From an uncultured Clostridia bacterium (lineage in GTDB: Bacteria; Bacillota; Clostridia; Oscillospirales; Acutalibacteraceae), in contig CALEJD010000024.1 in the NCBI GenBank assembly GCA_937898195.1, positions 1-42,991 on the forward strand: a stretch of 42,991 bases of DNA. The letters run 5' to 3'. A model generated the notes under the pieces. The model was not told where the DNA came from. It was given only the letters and a program-made list of their open reading frames with translations, and searched no databases. Of the stretch, positions 32,356 to 40,979 are shown in pieces. Positions within the stretch are counted from its first letter, which is position 1, and each line of letters starts with the position of its first letter. Both the position numbers and the translations under genes were made by a program.

Positions 32356-33288
32356 TCAGTCTCCTAAAACTTCTCCCAACTCAATCTTGTTGCCCCGAAG
32401 ATAACTTGCAGAATCTGTTCGTTTTTTTCCTTCTGCCTGAAGTTCAAGAATCTCAATGCAATTATTATCCCCACACAAAACAACAAGTCTGTTATTATTA
32501 TCTACAATTTCTCCAGTAACACCCGCAAAACATTCATTCAAAATTCTGGATTTATGAATTTTTAGAAGTTTTCCGTTTATTTTTGTCGTAGCAACAGGCC
32601 ATGGTGATAAACCACGAATATGATTATGAACTTCTCTTGCAGATTTCCTAAAATCTATTGGACAAAGTTCTTTTGTTAAAATTGATGCATAAGTTGACTG
32701 TGAATCATCTTGTTTTTCAGGATTTAAAGTTCCGTTTTCAACACATTCAACTGTATCGAGCAAAACTTTTGCACCAAGCTCTGACAATTTGTCGAAAAGC
32801 TCTCCAGCATTCATTTCGTCATCAATTTTAATAGTTTCTTTTATGAGCATATCACCAGTATCAAGACCAACATCCATTTGCATTGAAGTTACACCTGTTT
32901 CACTGTCACCGTTTAAAATACTCCATTGAATTGGTGCAGCACCACGAAGCTTCGGCAAAAGAGAAGCATGAATATTAATGCATCCATGTTTTACACTTTC
33001 AAGGATTTCTTTTGGAAGAATCTTGCCAAAAGCAACAACTATAATTAAATCTGCATTTAATGAGTTGATTATTTCTAGTGCTTCACCATCACGCATTGAT
33101 TTTGGTTGAAAAACTTGAATGTTGTTTTCAAGAGCACAAACCTTCACAGGTGGTGGTGCTAATTCATATCCCCTACCTTTTGGCTTATCTGGTTGAGTAA
33201 AAACACCAACAACTTCATATTCACTTTTAATTAAAGCCTCTAAACAAGGAACAGAAAAATCAGGTGTTCCCATAAAGATAATTCTCAT
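32356..33288 (-). CDS. fmt: Methionyl-tRNA formyltransferase
   Basis: Fmt (310 residues) formylates initiator Met-tRNA using 10-formyl-THF. The formyltransferase domain has FMGTPDFSVPCLEAL at the N-terminus, QPDKPKGRG as the tRNA acceptor-stem loop, and INIHASLLPKLRGAAPIQW with the catalytic Asn and His, followed by the conserved Asp in MDVGLDTGDML. The C-terminal OB-like domain includes PWPVATTKING. It follows def by 3 bp, the usual def-fmt pair that adds and removes the formyl group. Confidence 0.96.
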   Translation of the reverse strand: MRIIFMGTPDFSVPCLEALIKSEYEVVGVFTQPDKPKGRGYELAPPPVKVCALENNIQVFQPKSMRDGEALEIINSLNADLIIVVAFGKILPKEILESVKHGCINIHASLLPKLRGAAPIQWSILNGDSETGVTSMQMDVGLDTGDMLIKETIKIDDEMNAGELFDKLSELGAKVLLDTVECVENGTLNPEKQDDSQSTYASILTKELCPIDFRKSAREVHNHIRGLSPWPVATTKINGKLLKIHKSRILNECFAGVTGEIVDNNNRLVVLCGDNNCIEILELQAEGKKRTDSASYLRGNKIELGEVLGD

Positions 33289-33291
33289 TGA

Positions 33292-33768
33292 TTAATCTTC
33301 CTTTTCTGCGTATTGCTCGATTTCTTCTTTAGTTGCGTTGTGGTCAATATAAAGAATGCCATCAAGATGGTCAATTTCGTGACAAAACGCCTTTGCTTTC
33401 AAATCTGTACCTTTATAAACACACCAATTACCATCACGGTTTTGAGCCTTTACTTTTACTGTTTTAGGGCGCATTGTATATGACTGTTTTCCGGGCAAAG
33501 AAAGGCAACCTTCCACATCACATTGAATGCCATCTTCTTCAATAATCTCAGGGTTGATAAGTTCAAGCAAACCATCGCCAACATCAACAATAACAACTCG
33601 GCGCAAAACACCAACCTGAACAGCTGCAAGTCCAACGCCATCAGCATCGTACATAGTATCAGCCATATCATCTAATAATTGAATGATTCTATCATCAATT
33701 ACATCAACTTTTCTACTCTTTTTTCTTAAAATTGCATCTTCTTCAGTTCTAATATTTCTAATTGCCAT
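33292..33768 (-). CDS. def: Peptide deformylase
   Basis: A metal enzyme (158 residues) that removes the formyl group from nascent proteins. All three motifs are intact: GVGLAAVQVG (motif 1), EGCLSLPG with the metal-binding Cys (motif 2), and CHEIDHLDG with two His ligands and the catalytic Glu (motif 3). The length is typical for type 1 enzymes of Clostridia. It starts 7 bp after the priA stop codon. Confidence 0.96.
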   Translation of the reverse strand: MAIRNIRTEEDAILRKKSRKVDVIDDRIIQLLDDMADTMYDADGVGLAAVQVGVLRRVVIVDVGDGLLELINPEIIEEDGIQCDVEGCLSLPGKQSYTMRPKTVKVKAQNRDGNWCVYKGTDLKAKAFCHEIDHLDGILYIDHNATKEEIEQYAEKED

Positions 33769-33775
33769 TTTATCC

Positions 33776-36229
33776 TCACATCACATTTTCAGGATTCAGT
33801 TCCGCAAAGATACTTATATCCTTATATTTTGTATTTTTTTCAAAAGATTTTAAAAGATTACCAATCATTTCACGCAATCTTTTATTATTTCTGCATTTAA
33901 TAATAATTCTAGCTCTATATTTACCACCAATCTTTGCAACTCTTGGCGTAACTGGGCCTAAAACAATTATTTTAACATCATTAAATTCATTTGAATTTGT
34001 ATGCTTCAATTCATTTAAAAACTCATTAGCAGCAAAAAAGACTTTACCCTCTTTATCGCTTGAAAAACCAACAACACACAAATCACAGAATGGTGGATAT
34101 GTCATTTCTTTTCTTATTGGTAATTCAAGATTATAAAAAGATTTATAATCCTGTTCTTTTGCAAGAGTAACTATTTCGCTATCTGGAAAAGACGTCTGAA
34201 TGAATGCTTTACCAGGAAAATCGCCACGTCCACTTCTGCCAACCACTTGAGTGATTAAATCAAAAGCTCTCTCACCACTTTTATAATCATCATTAAATAG
34301 CATCTGGTCAATGTTTAATACACCAACCAAAGTAACATTAGGAAAATTCAAACCTTTTGCTACCATTTGTGTTCCAACAAGAATATCATACTCACCTTTT
34401 CCAAATTTTCCAAACTTTTCGTCATAAGAATATCTGGAAGATGTTGTATCTGTATCCATTCTCAAAACTCTTGCATCAGGTACAATCATTTTTAATTCTT
34501 CTTCTAATTTTTGTGTTCCCGTACCAGTAAATTTCATAACATCAGTACCACAAATTGAGCACTTCTTTGTAAAAGGCACAGAATATCCACAATAATGACA
34601 CATTAATCGACCATTTTTAATGTGATACGTCAATGAAATACTGCAATTTGGACAAGACATAACAGTGCCACATTCTGTGCAAGAAGCATAAGTATTATAC
34701 CCACGCCTATTTAAAAGCAAAATTGACTGTTTACCATTATAATAATTATCTTGCAACTCATCTGCTAAACGTTTGCTGATACTTTCTAACACCATATCAC
34801 TTTGATATGTAGTGTCAATTATCTCCACATTTGGCAATACCGCATTACCATATCTCTCGTTTAACTCAAAATATGAATAAGTACCGTTTTGTGCTTTTGT
34901 AAAAGAATCAATTGATGGAGTTGCAGAAGCAAGAACTAATAAACCATTATTCTTTGAAATTCTAAAACCAGCAACATCTCTCGCATGGAAACGAGGAGTC
35001 ATTTCAGATTTATAAGTATGTTCTTGTTCTTCATCTATAATTATCAAGCCAATTTCATCAAATGGTGCGAAAACAGCCGAACGAGTACCAATAGCGATTT
35101 GTGCTTCACCACGCTTAATACGTTTCCATTCATCTAATCTTTCGCCCATAGAAAGTGCGCTATGAAAAACTGCAACTTTATCTCCATATCTTTCATGAAA
35201 AACAGATAAAATCTGTGGAGTTAATGAAATCTCAGGTATCATCACTATAATACCCTTTGCAGATTCAAGTGCTTTATCAATAAGTTTTAAATAAACCTGT
35301 GTTTTACCACTACCAGTAACACCATATAAAAGTGCTGCTTCAGGTTTATCAGTATCAAGCAAATCTGATAATCCAATAAATGCTTTTTGTTGTTCTTCTG
35401 ATAAAACAATATCTTTCTTGACCTGACCCTCAATGGAATAAGGGTTTCTATATATTTCATCAATATAAACTTCAACAATACCTTTGTTTTCAAGCGCGGA
35501 TATTACGGCAGCAGTATAGCCTGTAAAATAACAGATTTCACGGATTGAAGCTACACCAACATCTGATAGAACTTTTACAATTTCCTGTTGTTTCTTTGTA
35601 AGCTTTGAAATAGTTTCGGCATCATTTTCAATGTCAATACAAAGTCGAACCATTTTAAGAGTGGCATCACCTGTTCGACGATGAGCGTCGACATTTCTCA
35701 ACAAAGCACCTTTTTCAGACAAATCATCAAGAATATTGGTGCTTTTTTTCAATTTGCAATCCTTAATTATTGTTTCAATGTTAACAAACTTATTTTTCTC
35801 TTGCAAATATGAAAATATTTTCATTTCATCAGCGTTAAGAGTGTCTGTCTTATATTCATTATTACTTGCATATAAAACTTTAACATTCATTGACATACCC
35901 AATGGCAAAAACATTCTGCAAGAGTCAAAATAAGTGCAAAAACACTTATCATGAATATAATTAGATGTCAAAAGCATTTCACGAGTCAATAACGGTTCTT
36001 CGTCAAGAACACAGTTAATTGATTTTAGCTTTTTATCAGTATCTTGATTAAATGCAACTGAAAAAACCATTCCAACACGTTTTTTTGATGTGTTACCAAA
36101 GGGAACTAAAACTCGCTTACCTGCTTCAATCTCATTAATTAAAGAAGAAGGAACAGAATAATCAAATAACATATCAAAAGAATATGCTGTATTCTCAACA
36201 GCTACTTTTGCAACAGTTGTTATTCCCAT
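33776..36229 (-). CDS. priA: Primosomal protein N' (replication restart helicase)
   Basis: PriA (817 residues) recognises stalled forks and reloads the replisome. The N-terminal DNA-binding domain covers about 1-110. The helicase core has Walker A GVTGSGKTQVY, Walker B IIDEEQEHTYKSE (where many relatives have DEEH), and SATPS. The zinc-binding insert has four Cys pairs: CTECGTVMSCPNC, CHYCG and CSICG. The C-terminal helicase motifs are VGTQMVAKGLNFPNV and QVVGRSGRG. The ATG follows AGGGGGCAG. In B. subtilis coaBC lies between rpoZ and priA; here rpoZ is directly upstream with no coaBC. Confidence 0.96.
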   Translation of the reverse strand: MGITTVAKVAVENTAYSFDMLFDYSVPSSLINEIEAGKRVLVPFGNTSKKRVGMVFSVAFNQDTDKKLKSINCVLDEEPLLTREMLLTSNYIHDKCFCTYFDSCRMFLPLGMSMNVKVLYASNNEYKTDTLNADEMKIFSYLQEKNKFVNIETIIKDCKLKKSTNILDDLSEKGALLRNVDAHRRTGDATLKMVRLCIDIENDAETISKLTKKQQEIVKVLSDVGVASIREICYFTGYTAAVISALENKGIVEVYIDEIYRNPYSIEGQVKKDIVLSEEQQKAFIGLSDLLDTDKPEAALLYGVTGSGKTQVYLKLIDKALESAKGIIVMIPEISLTPQILSVFHERYGDKVAVFHSALSMGERLDEWKRIKRGEAQIAIGTRSAVFAPFDEIGLIIIDEEQEHTYKSEMTPRFHARDVAGFRISKNNGLLVLASATPSIDSFTKAQNGTYSYFELNERYGNAVLPNVEIIDTTYQSDMVLESISKRLADELQDNYYNGKQSILLLNRRGYNTYASCTECGTVMSCPNCSISLTYHIKNGRLMCHYCGYSVPFTKKCSICGTDVMKFTGTGTQKLEEELKMIVPDARVLRMDTDTTSSRYSYDEKFGKFGKGEYDILVGTQMVAKGLNFPNVTLVGVLNIDQMLFNDDYKSGERAFDLITQVVGRSGRGDFPGKAFIQTSFPDSEIVTLAKEQDYKSFYNLELPIRKEMTYPPFCDLCVVGFSSDKEGKVFFAANEFLNELKHTNSNEFNDVKIIVLGPVTPRVAKIGGKYRARIIIKCRNNKRLREMIGNLLKSFEKNTKYKDISIFAELNPENVM

Positions 36230-36261
36230 AATCTGCCCCCTTTAGTAATACTTTAATTCAA

Positions 36262-36471
36262 TTATATATTTCTGATTTCTTCTGGTTCAACGATTTCAAC
36301 TTTTCCAGCAATAATTTCGTCAAGCGCCAAACTTACTGGTTTTTCATCAAGAATTTCATTGTTTTCTTCAGCGCTGAGTGCAATTTCTCTCGCTCTTTTT
36401 GCAACAGCAGTAACAAGTGAATACCTGCTCACATTGTTTTTAAGTACATCTCTTAAATCTGGATTAAACAT
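36262..36471 (-). CDS. rpoZ: DNA-directed RNA polymerase omega subunit
   Basis: Omega (69 residues) helps assemble RNA polymerase by binding the beta' subunit. The core signature is clear: SRYSLVTAVAKRAREI followed by KPVSLALDEI, the two helices that wrap beta'. The C-terminal part is short and acidic. It starts after GTGAGG and lies 26 bp from gmk, with which it is usually paired. Confidence 0.94.
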   Translation of the reverse strand: MFNPDLRDVLKNNVSRYSLVTAVAKRAREIALSAEENNEILDEKPVSLALDEIIAGKVEIVEPEEIRNI

Positions 36472-36497
36472 AATTTTTACCTCACTTACATTTAAAA

Positions 36498-37079
36498 TTA
36501 TTCTTTGTTTTCATATGTAAAATCAAGTGATTTAACGATATTTAGCACATTATCTGATGCAGAATTTATTTCATCATTAACCACCAAATAGTCGTAATCA
36601 ACACTATTTTCTATTTCGCCCTTTGCAATATCTAAACGACGCTTAATATCGTCTTCAGTTTCAGTGCCTCTGAAGCGAAGTCTTTTTTCTAACTCGTCCA
36701 TTGATGGTGGCATAATAAAAATGCCTACAGCATCTGGATATAGCTCTTTAATTTTTTTTGCGCCTTGAACTTCAATCTTTAATATGATTGTTTTTCCTTC
36801 ACTAAGCCATTTGTCAATAGGTGCTTTTGGCGTTCCATAAAAATTCTTACCATATTGTGCAAATTCAAGAACTTCATCATTCTTAATCATATCCTCAAAG
36901 GTTGCTTTGGAGATGAAATAATAGTCTTTACCATCAATTTCATTTTCTCTTATTTCTCTTGTTGTCAACGAAATTGATTTTTGAAGGTCTTTATTTTTAT
37001 TTAGAACAACCTCTAAAACAGTATCTTTACCAACACCAGATGGACCAGAGAATAAAACTAATGTACCTTTTTTACTCAT
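36498..37079 (-). CDS. gmk: Guanylate kinase
   Basis: Gmk (193 residues) phosphorylates GMP and dGMP with ATP. The P-loop reads FSGPSGVGKDT, and SLTTREIRENEIDGKDYYF gives GMP-binding residues. The lid region carries RLRFRGTETEDDIKRRL with conserved Arg residues. I chose the ATG at 37079, 8 bp after GAGGAGG; the open frame extends further to 37100 without support. The start overlaps the remA stop by 8 bp. The neighbours yicC-remA-gmk-rpoZ are the same as in B. subtilis. Confidence 0.96.
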   Translation of the reverse strand: MSKKGTLVLFSGPSGVGKDTVLEVVLNKNKDLQKSISLTTREIRENEIDGKDYYFISKATFEDMIKNDEVLEFAQYGKNFYGTPKAPIDKWLSEGKTIILKIEVQGAKKIKELYPDAVGIFIMPPSMDELEKRLRFRGTETEDDIKRRLDIAKGEIENSVDYDYLVVNDEINSASDNVLNIVKSLDFTYENKE

Positions 37080-37332
37080 TAATCTCATCCTCCTCATCAA
37101 TAGATTCGGTCCTGCCCAAAATTGTTTCTGCTTTTAAATATGATGCAATTATGTGGTTGCTGTCCATAATAAGCACTGCATGAGTTTTTCTACCTTGAGT
37201 TGCATCAATCAACATATGATTTTCTTTTGCCTGTGAAATAATTCTTTTCACTGGTGCAGAATCTGTTGAAACAACAGCTATAACTCTATCAGCATTAACT
37301 GCATTACCAAAGCCAACATTTATAAGTTTCAT
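37072..37332 (-). CDS. remA: RemA/DUF370 regulatory protein
   Basis: The protein (86 residues) is a homologue of B. subtilis RemA, a DNA-binding activator of matrix and osmoprotection genes. INVGFGNAVNADRVIAVVS at the start, SAPVKRIISQAKENHMLIDATQGRK and AVLIMDSNHII match the family closely. The last 15 residues are acidic, with EEDE. In Clostridia its targets are not known, so a matrix role should not be assumed. It lies 9 bp after yicC and overlaps gmk. Confidence 0.93.
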   Translation of the reverse strand: MKLINVGFGNAVNADRVIAVVSTDSAPVKRIISQAKENHMLIDATQGRKTHAVLIMDSNHIIASYLKAETILGRTESIDEEDEINE

Positions 37333-37341
37333 TATTATACC

Positions 37342-38226
37342 TCATTCAATATTTTGAATCTGCTCACGAATTTTTTCAATTTCTGCTTTAATGTCAATAA
37401 CATTTCGAGCGATAGTTACATCCTGAGCTTTTGAACCAATTGTGTTTGCTTCACGATTCATTTCTTGTACAAGGAAATCGATTTTACGACCAACAACTTC
37501 ATCACTATTTAAGAATTGTCTTAATTGGTCAATATGACTGCGAAGTCTAACAGTTTCTTCTGCAACAGCAACTTTATCAGCAAAAATTGCACATTCAGTT
37601 AAAATTCGCTGCTCATCAACCTGAACATCTGATAAGAATTCATTAATTCTTGCCAGCAATCTATCATTATATTCCTTAACAGTTTCGGGTGAACGTTCTT
37701 CAATTTCAGCAACTTTTTCAAGAATTGTTTCTGCTCTGCTTAAAACATCACTTTTAAGCTTGTTGCCTTCTTGCTCACGCATATCAATAAACTTTGTAAC
37801 AGCCTCATCTGTAACAACCTTAACTGCGTTCCAGATTTTTTCTTCATCAGCTTCATTTTTATGTACAACAAAAATATCATTGTATCTTGTAAGAGATGAC
37901 ATAATATTGTCGTCACGTAAATTAAGTTCTAGTCTGCCAGCAAGTTCTTTCAACGCATTGCAATAAGACTCTGCCAAAGAATGGTTAACCGCGAGTTCAA
38001 CTTCGTCTTCTTCGAGATTCTCAATTGAAACATAGCATTCAACCTTACCTCTTGAGACGCGAGAGTTTACAAAGCTTTTAAGTTTTTCTTCCAAAAAGCC
38101 ATAATTTCTTGGAACTCTTGAATTGAATTCAAAATATCTATGATTCACGCTTTTCAATTCAACAGTAATATTCATTGAATCAACTGTTGACTGAAAACGA
38201 CCATATCCTGTCATACTTCTAATCAT
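37342..38226 (-). CDS. YicC/YloC-family endoribonuclease
   Basis: The protein (294 residues) belongs to the YicC family, now known as endoribonucleases acting on single-stranded RNA. MIRSMTGYGRF and VELKSVNHRYFE at the N-terminus and the C-terminal GRKIDFLVQEMNREANTIGSKA are the family signatures. The last part, DVTIARNVIDIKAEIEKIREQIQNIE-like, is a conserved helix. I chose the ATG at 38226, 7 bp after GGAG; the GTG at 38235 overlaps that site. It stands upstream of remA and gmk as in B. subtilis. Confidence 0.94.
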   Translation of the reverse strand: MIRSMTGYGRFQSTVDSMNITVELKSVNHRYFEFNSRVPRNYGFLEEKLKSFVNSRVSRGKVECYVSIENLEEDEVELAVNHSLAESYCNALKELAGRLELNLRDDNIMSSLTRYNDIFVVHKNEADEEKIWNAVKVVTDEAVTKFIDMREQEGNKLKSDVLSRAETILEKVAEIEERSPETVKEYNDRLLARINEFLSDVQVDEQRILTECAIFADKVAVAEETVRLRSHIDQLRQFLNSDEVVGRKIDFLVQEMNREANTIGSKAQDVTIARNVIDIKAEIEKIREQIQNIE

Positions 38227-38241
38227 ATATTTCACTCCAAA

Positions 38242-38616
38242 TTACTTACAGCAACTACCCTTTAACAATGTTGGGATATCACCACTATAAGTATTATTTT
38301 TCTTTTCAAAACCGAGCATTAAAAGCACATCTGAAATTTCATTAATATTACAATGCGCTATATAAGCATTTCTATTTGCACAGTAGTTTAAAGATGCACG
38401 TATAAATCCTTCAACTAAAAGCTTGTCCGAATAAACACAATCAATAGAAAGTAAATAACAATTATATCCATCAATCGCGAATAAACATTTACCAGCAGTA
38501 TTTCCGTCTTCTTCTACACCGAAATAACCACCATATATTTTATTTTCATCGAATTCAAATTGATGATATTTTTCTTTTAGTTCCCTAATATCATGTATAG
38601 GCTTATAACAAATCAT
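38242..38616 (-). CDS. Small protein with GNAT-like C-terminal features, function unknown
   Basis: A protein of 124 residues with no firm family. The pattern SIDCVYSDKLLVEGFIRASL followed by an aromatic/Cys-rich strand and LLMLGFEKKNNTYS resembles the second half of a GNAT acetyltransferase (helix, strand and the LGF turn), but the acetyl-CoA pyrophosphate loop is not evident. The C-terminus ends in GSCCK with a Cys pair. It overlaps the rluB stop by one base, so it is translated with rluB. It may be a degenerate or minimal acetyltransferase-like protein. Confidence 0.6.
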   Translation of the reverse strand: MICYKPIHDIRELKEKYHQFEFDENKIYGGYFGVEEDGNTAGKCLFAIDGYNCYLLSIDCVYSDKLLVEGFIRASLNYCANRNAYIAHCNINEISDVLLMLGFEKKNNTYSGDIPTLLKGSCCK

Positions 38617-39362
38617 TATTTTTGAGCCTTTCTGTCAACTGTTGCGGTAACCATAAGCTTATGAACTTCTTCTTCGGTAAGATTGCGCCAATCGCCTTGT
38701 TTTAACATTCCAAGTTTTACAGAGCCAATCTGTGTTCTTTTAAGACGAGCAACTTCAAGCCCTAATGTCTCACACATTTTTCTAATTTGACGATTTCTTC
38801 CCTCATATATAATGATTTCAAGAACAACTCTACCCTCTTGTTTACTAATTACACGAACTTCTGATGGCAAAGTCATTCTTCCATCAATCTCAACACCTGT
38901 TGTTAAGGCAGTTATCTGGTCTTCTGTTATAGAAGGTCTCACTGTAACTCTATAAGTCTTTGGCACGTGCTTTGCTGGATGTGTCATTGCATTTGCAAAT
39001 TCACCGTCATCGGTTAAAAGCAAAAGGCCTTCTGAATCACGGTCAAGTCTGCCAACAGGATAAACTCTTGTTCCAACATCTTCAACGAGTTGAGCTACAC
39101 ATTTTCTCCCCATTTCATCACTTAAAGTCGTGATAAATCCACGTGGTTTGTGAAGCATAATATAAGTGTTTTTCTTAACTTTAATAACTTTCTTTCCAAA
39201 AACAGTAACAGTATCTTTTTTAGGGTTAATTTTATCGCCAATAGTTGCAATGCGACCATTAACTTTAACTTTGCCTGATGCAATTAAGTCTTCTGCTTTT
39301 CTTCGTGAAGCAACTCCACATTCAGAAAGAAATTTTTGTAACCTTATTTGGTTGTCTGCCAT
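38616..39362 (-). CDS. rluB: Pseudouridine synthase RluB (23S rRNA)
   Basis: A pseudouridine synthase (248 residues) of the RluB/RsuA group that acts on helix 80s of 23S rRNA in B. subtilis and E. coli. The N-terminal S4 RNA-binding domain has RLQKFLSECGVASRRKAEDL. The catalytic domain has MLHKPRGFITTLSD and YPVGRLDRDSEGLLLLT with the catalytic Asp, and YEGRNRQIRKM is conserved near residue 205. It follows the carboxypeptidase gene by 4 bp and precedes the GNAT-like gene. Confidence 0.94.
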   Translation of the reverse strand: MADNQIRLQKFLSECGVASRRKAEDLIASGKVKVNGRIATIGDKINPKKDTVTVFGKKVIKVKKNTYIMLHKPRGFITTLSDEMGRKCVAQLVEDVGTRVYPVGRLDRDSEGLLLLTDDGEFANAMTHPAKHVPKTYRVTVRPSITEDQITALTTGVEIDGRMTLPSEVRVISKQEGRVVLEIIIYEGRNRQIRKMCETLGLEVARLKRTQIGSVKLGMLKQGDWRNLTEEEVHKLMVTATVDRKAQK

Positions 39363-39366
39363 AATT

Positions 39367-40494
39367 TCACCTAAATAAATCTATAAACTTTTCAAATATA
39401 TTGTGTTTTTTACTTTCATTTATTTCAATGTCTACTGATGAATCAGCACATATATCTGTTATTGAAATTAACTTACCATTTTCATCATAAAACTCTGCAA
39501 AACCAAGAACATCACCTTTATTGACAGGCGCATATTCAAACTGTTTTATAAATATTTTGCTTTCATAAATAAAATCTTCATTTACAGTGGTAATTGTTGA
39601 ATTAGTTAAAATGTATAAATTAACTTTATCTTTTGCACCACCAACAACTTTAACTGAAAAATCAGTTAAGTCACACGATAAATCAACAGAATATGCATTG
39701 TTAAAAGAATAATCATACATTTTCATATGGTCATTCCAGTCATCAGGCGCATTAAGAGTAACAGCAATTAAAGTTTTATTATCTCTTTCAACCGCCGAAA
39801 CCAAACACCTGCCACTCTTCTTTGTGAAACCTGTTTTAATACCAAAAGCACCATCATAAGTGTTCAACAACTTATTATTGTTGGTAAAAACTCGCCTATA
39901 AGGCTCATTGCCATAATAAACAACTTGTTCTTTCGAAGAACAAATTTGCCTAAACGCAGGATTTTTAATTGCATATGCACCTAAAAGTGCCATATCATAT
40001 GATGTAGAATAATGATTTTCACCGTCTAAACCAGACGGTGTTTCAAAAGAAGTATTGTTCATACCAATTTCTTTTGCTTTATAATTCATTAAGGCAATAA
40101 AATCAGATTTTGTTCCACCAACAATATGTGCAACTGAATTAGCTGCATCATTACCTGACTCTAAAAGCATACCTTTTACAAGAGTTTTTAATGAAATCAT
40201 ATCGTTTGGTAAAAGTCCGATTGAAGAGCCCTCAACTGAAACCATTTCATCTGTAACAGTAAAATACTGCTCACTTGCACCATACTCTAACGCCAAAACA
40301 GATGTCATTATTTTTGTTGTGCTAGCTATAGGTAATCTTTGATATGGATTTTTTTCAAAAACAATTTCACCGGTATCAGCAGAAATTACAACTGCAGATT
40401 TAGCGGATATTTCTGGATATTCTAAAGCATAACAATTGACTGAAGCACAAAGGAAAAGTATTAAAACAGTAAATATAAAAAACAGTTTTTTCAT
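39367..40494 (-). CDS. D-alanyl-D-alanine carboxypeptidase (penicillin-binding protein, S11 family)
   Basis: An exported enzyme (375 residues) that trims the terminal D-Ala from wall peptides. The signal peptide covers about 1-23 and ends at VNCYA. The serine-protease triad is intact: STTK at 58-61, SGND near residue 115 and KTGFTKKSG near residue 220. A C-terminal beta domain follows, and the end is basic and amphipathic, which would suit membrane attachment. DacF/DacB-type genes often sit beside sporulation genes; here ytfJ lies upstream. The ribosome binding site GGTGAT is inside a hairpin (40499-40535). Confidence 0.93.
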   Translation of the reverse strand: MKKLFFIFTVLILFLCASVNCYALEYPEISAKSAVVISADTGEIVFEKNPYQRLPIASTTKIMTSVLALEYGASEQYFTVTDEMVSVEGSSIGLLPNDMISLKTLVKGMLLESGNDAANSVAHIVGGTKSDFIALMNYKAKEIGMNNTSFETPSGLDGENHYSTSYDMALLGAYAIKNPAFRQICSSKEQVVYYGNEPYRRVFTNNNKLLNTYDGAFGIKTGFTKKSGRCLVSAVERDNKTLIAVTLNAPDDWNDHMKMYDYSFNNAYSVDLSCDLTDFSVKVVGGAKDKVNLYILTNSTITTVNEDFIYESKIFIKQFEYAPVNKGDVLGFAEFYDENGKLISITDICADSSVDIEINESKKHNIFEKFIDLFR

Positions 40495-40498
40495 TATA

Positions 40499-40535
40499 AT
40501 ATCACCGAAATATTATATGCATATCTCGGTGATAT
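40499..40535 (-). promoter_or_regulatory. Hairpin covering the ribosome binding site of the carboxypeptidase gene
   Basis: ATATCACCGA (40499-40508) and TCGGTGATAT (40526-40535) form a perfect 10-bp stem around a 17-nt loop that contains ATATGCATAT. On the minus strand the 3' arm contains GGTGAT, 6 bp before the ATG at 40494. There is no T run after the stem, so it is not a normal terminator. Confidence 0.6.
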
Positions 40536-40541
40536 AAGACA

Positions 40542-40979
40542 TTATTCTTGAACTTCTGTTTCTTCTGTATTCTTAATTAAAGCATCACTATATGCTTTGT
40601 CCATCTTTGCTTTATTTACAGCATTTGAAACCTTATCAAACATTTCTGGAACAAGGCCTACAATACGCTCTGCTGCGTTATCAAATGCAGTAATGTGTTT
40701 AATATCAACATTACCATAAGCATCGATTACAAGGAAAGCAACGGGTGTAATTGTAACACCAGCGCCACCGCCGCCACCAAAAATATCTTGATTACTCTTT
40801 GATGGAAAATCTGAGCCACCTGAAGCAAAACCATAAGTAACTTTTGAAACAGGAATAATTGTAACGCCACCTTCAATAATCATTGGCTCGCCAATGATTG
40901 TGCTGACATTAACTAAATCTCTAACCTTTTCAATTGTTGTTTCAAGAATTCCTGCTGCTGATGATTTTTCTTTCATCAT
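40542..40979 (-). CDS. ytfJ: GerW/YtfJ-family sporulation protein
   Basis: The protein (145 residues) matches the YtfJ/GerW family, spore proteins needed for germination in B. subtilis. The pattern is ETTIEKVRDLVNVSTIIGEP, then IIPVSKVTYGFASGGSDF, then a glycine run (FGGGGGAGVTITPVAFLV). The C-terminal part holds a helix rich in Lys. The gene is next to a DUF2953 gene, and the same pair (ytfI-ytfJ) occurs in B. subtilis. Start and upstream stop overlap by 4 bp. Confidence 0.92.
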   Translation of the reverse strand: MMKEKSSAAGILETTIEKVRDLVNVSTIIGEPMIIEGGVTIIPVSKVTYGFASGGSDFPSKSNQDIFGGGGGAGVTITPVAFLVIDAYGNVDIKHITAFDNAAERIVGLVPEMFDKVSNAVNKAKMDKAYSDALIKNTEETEVQE

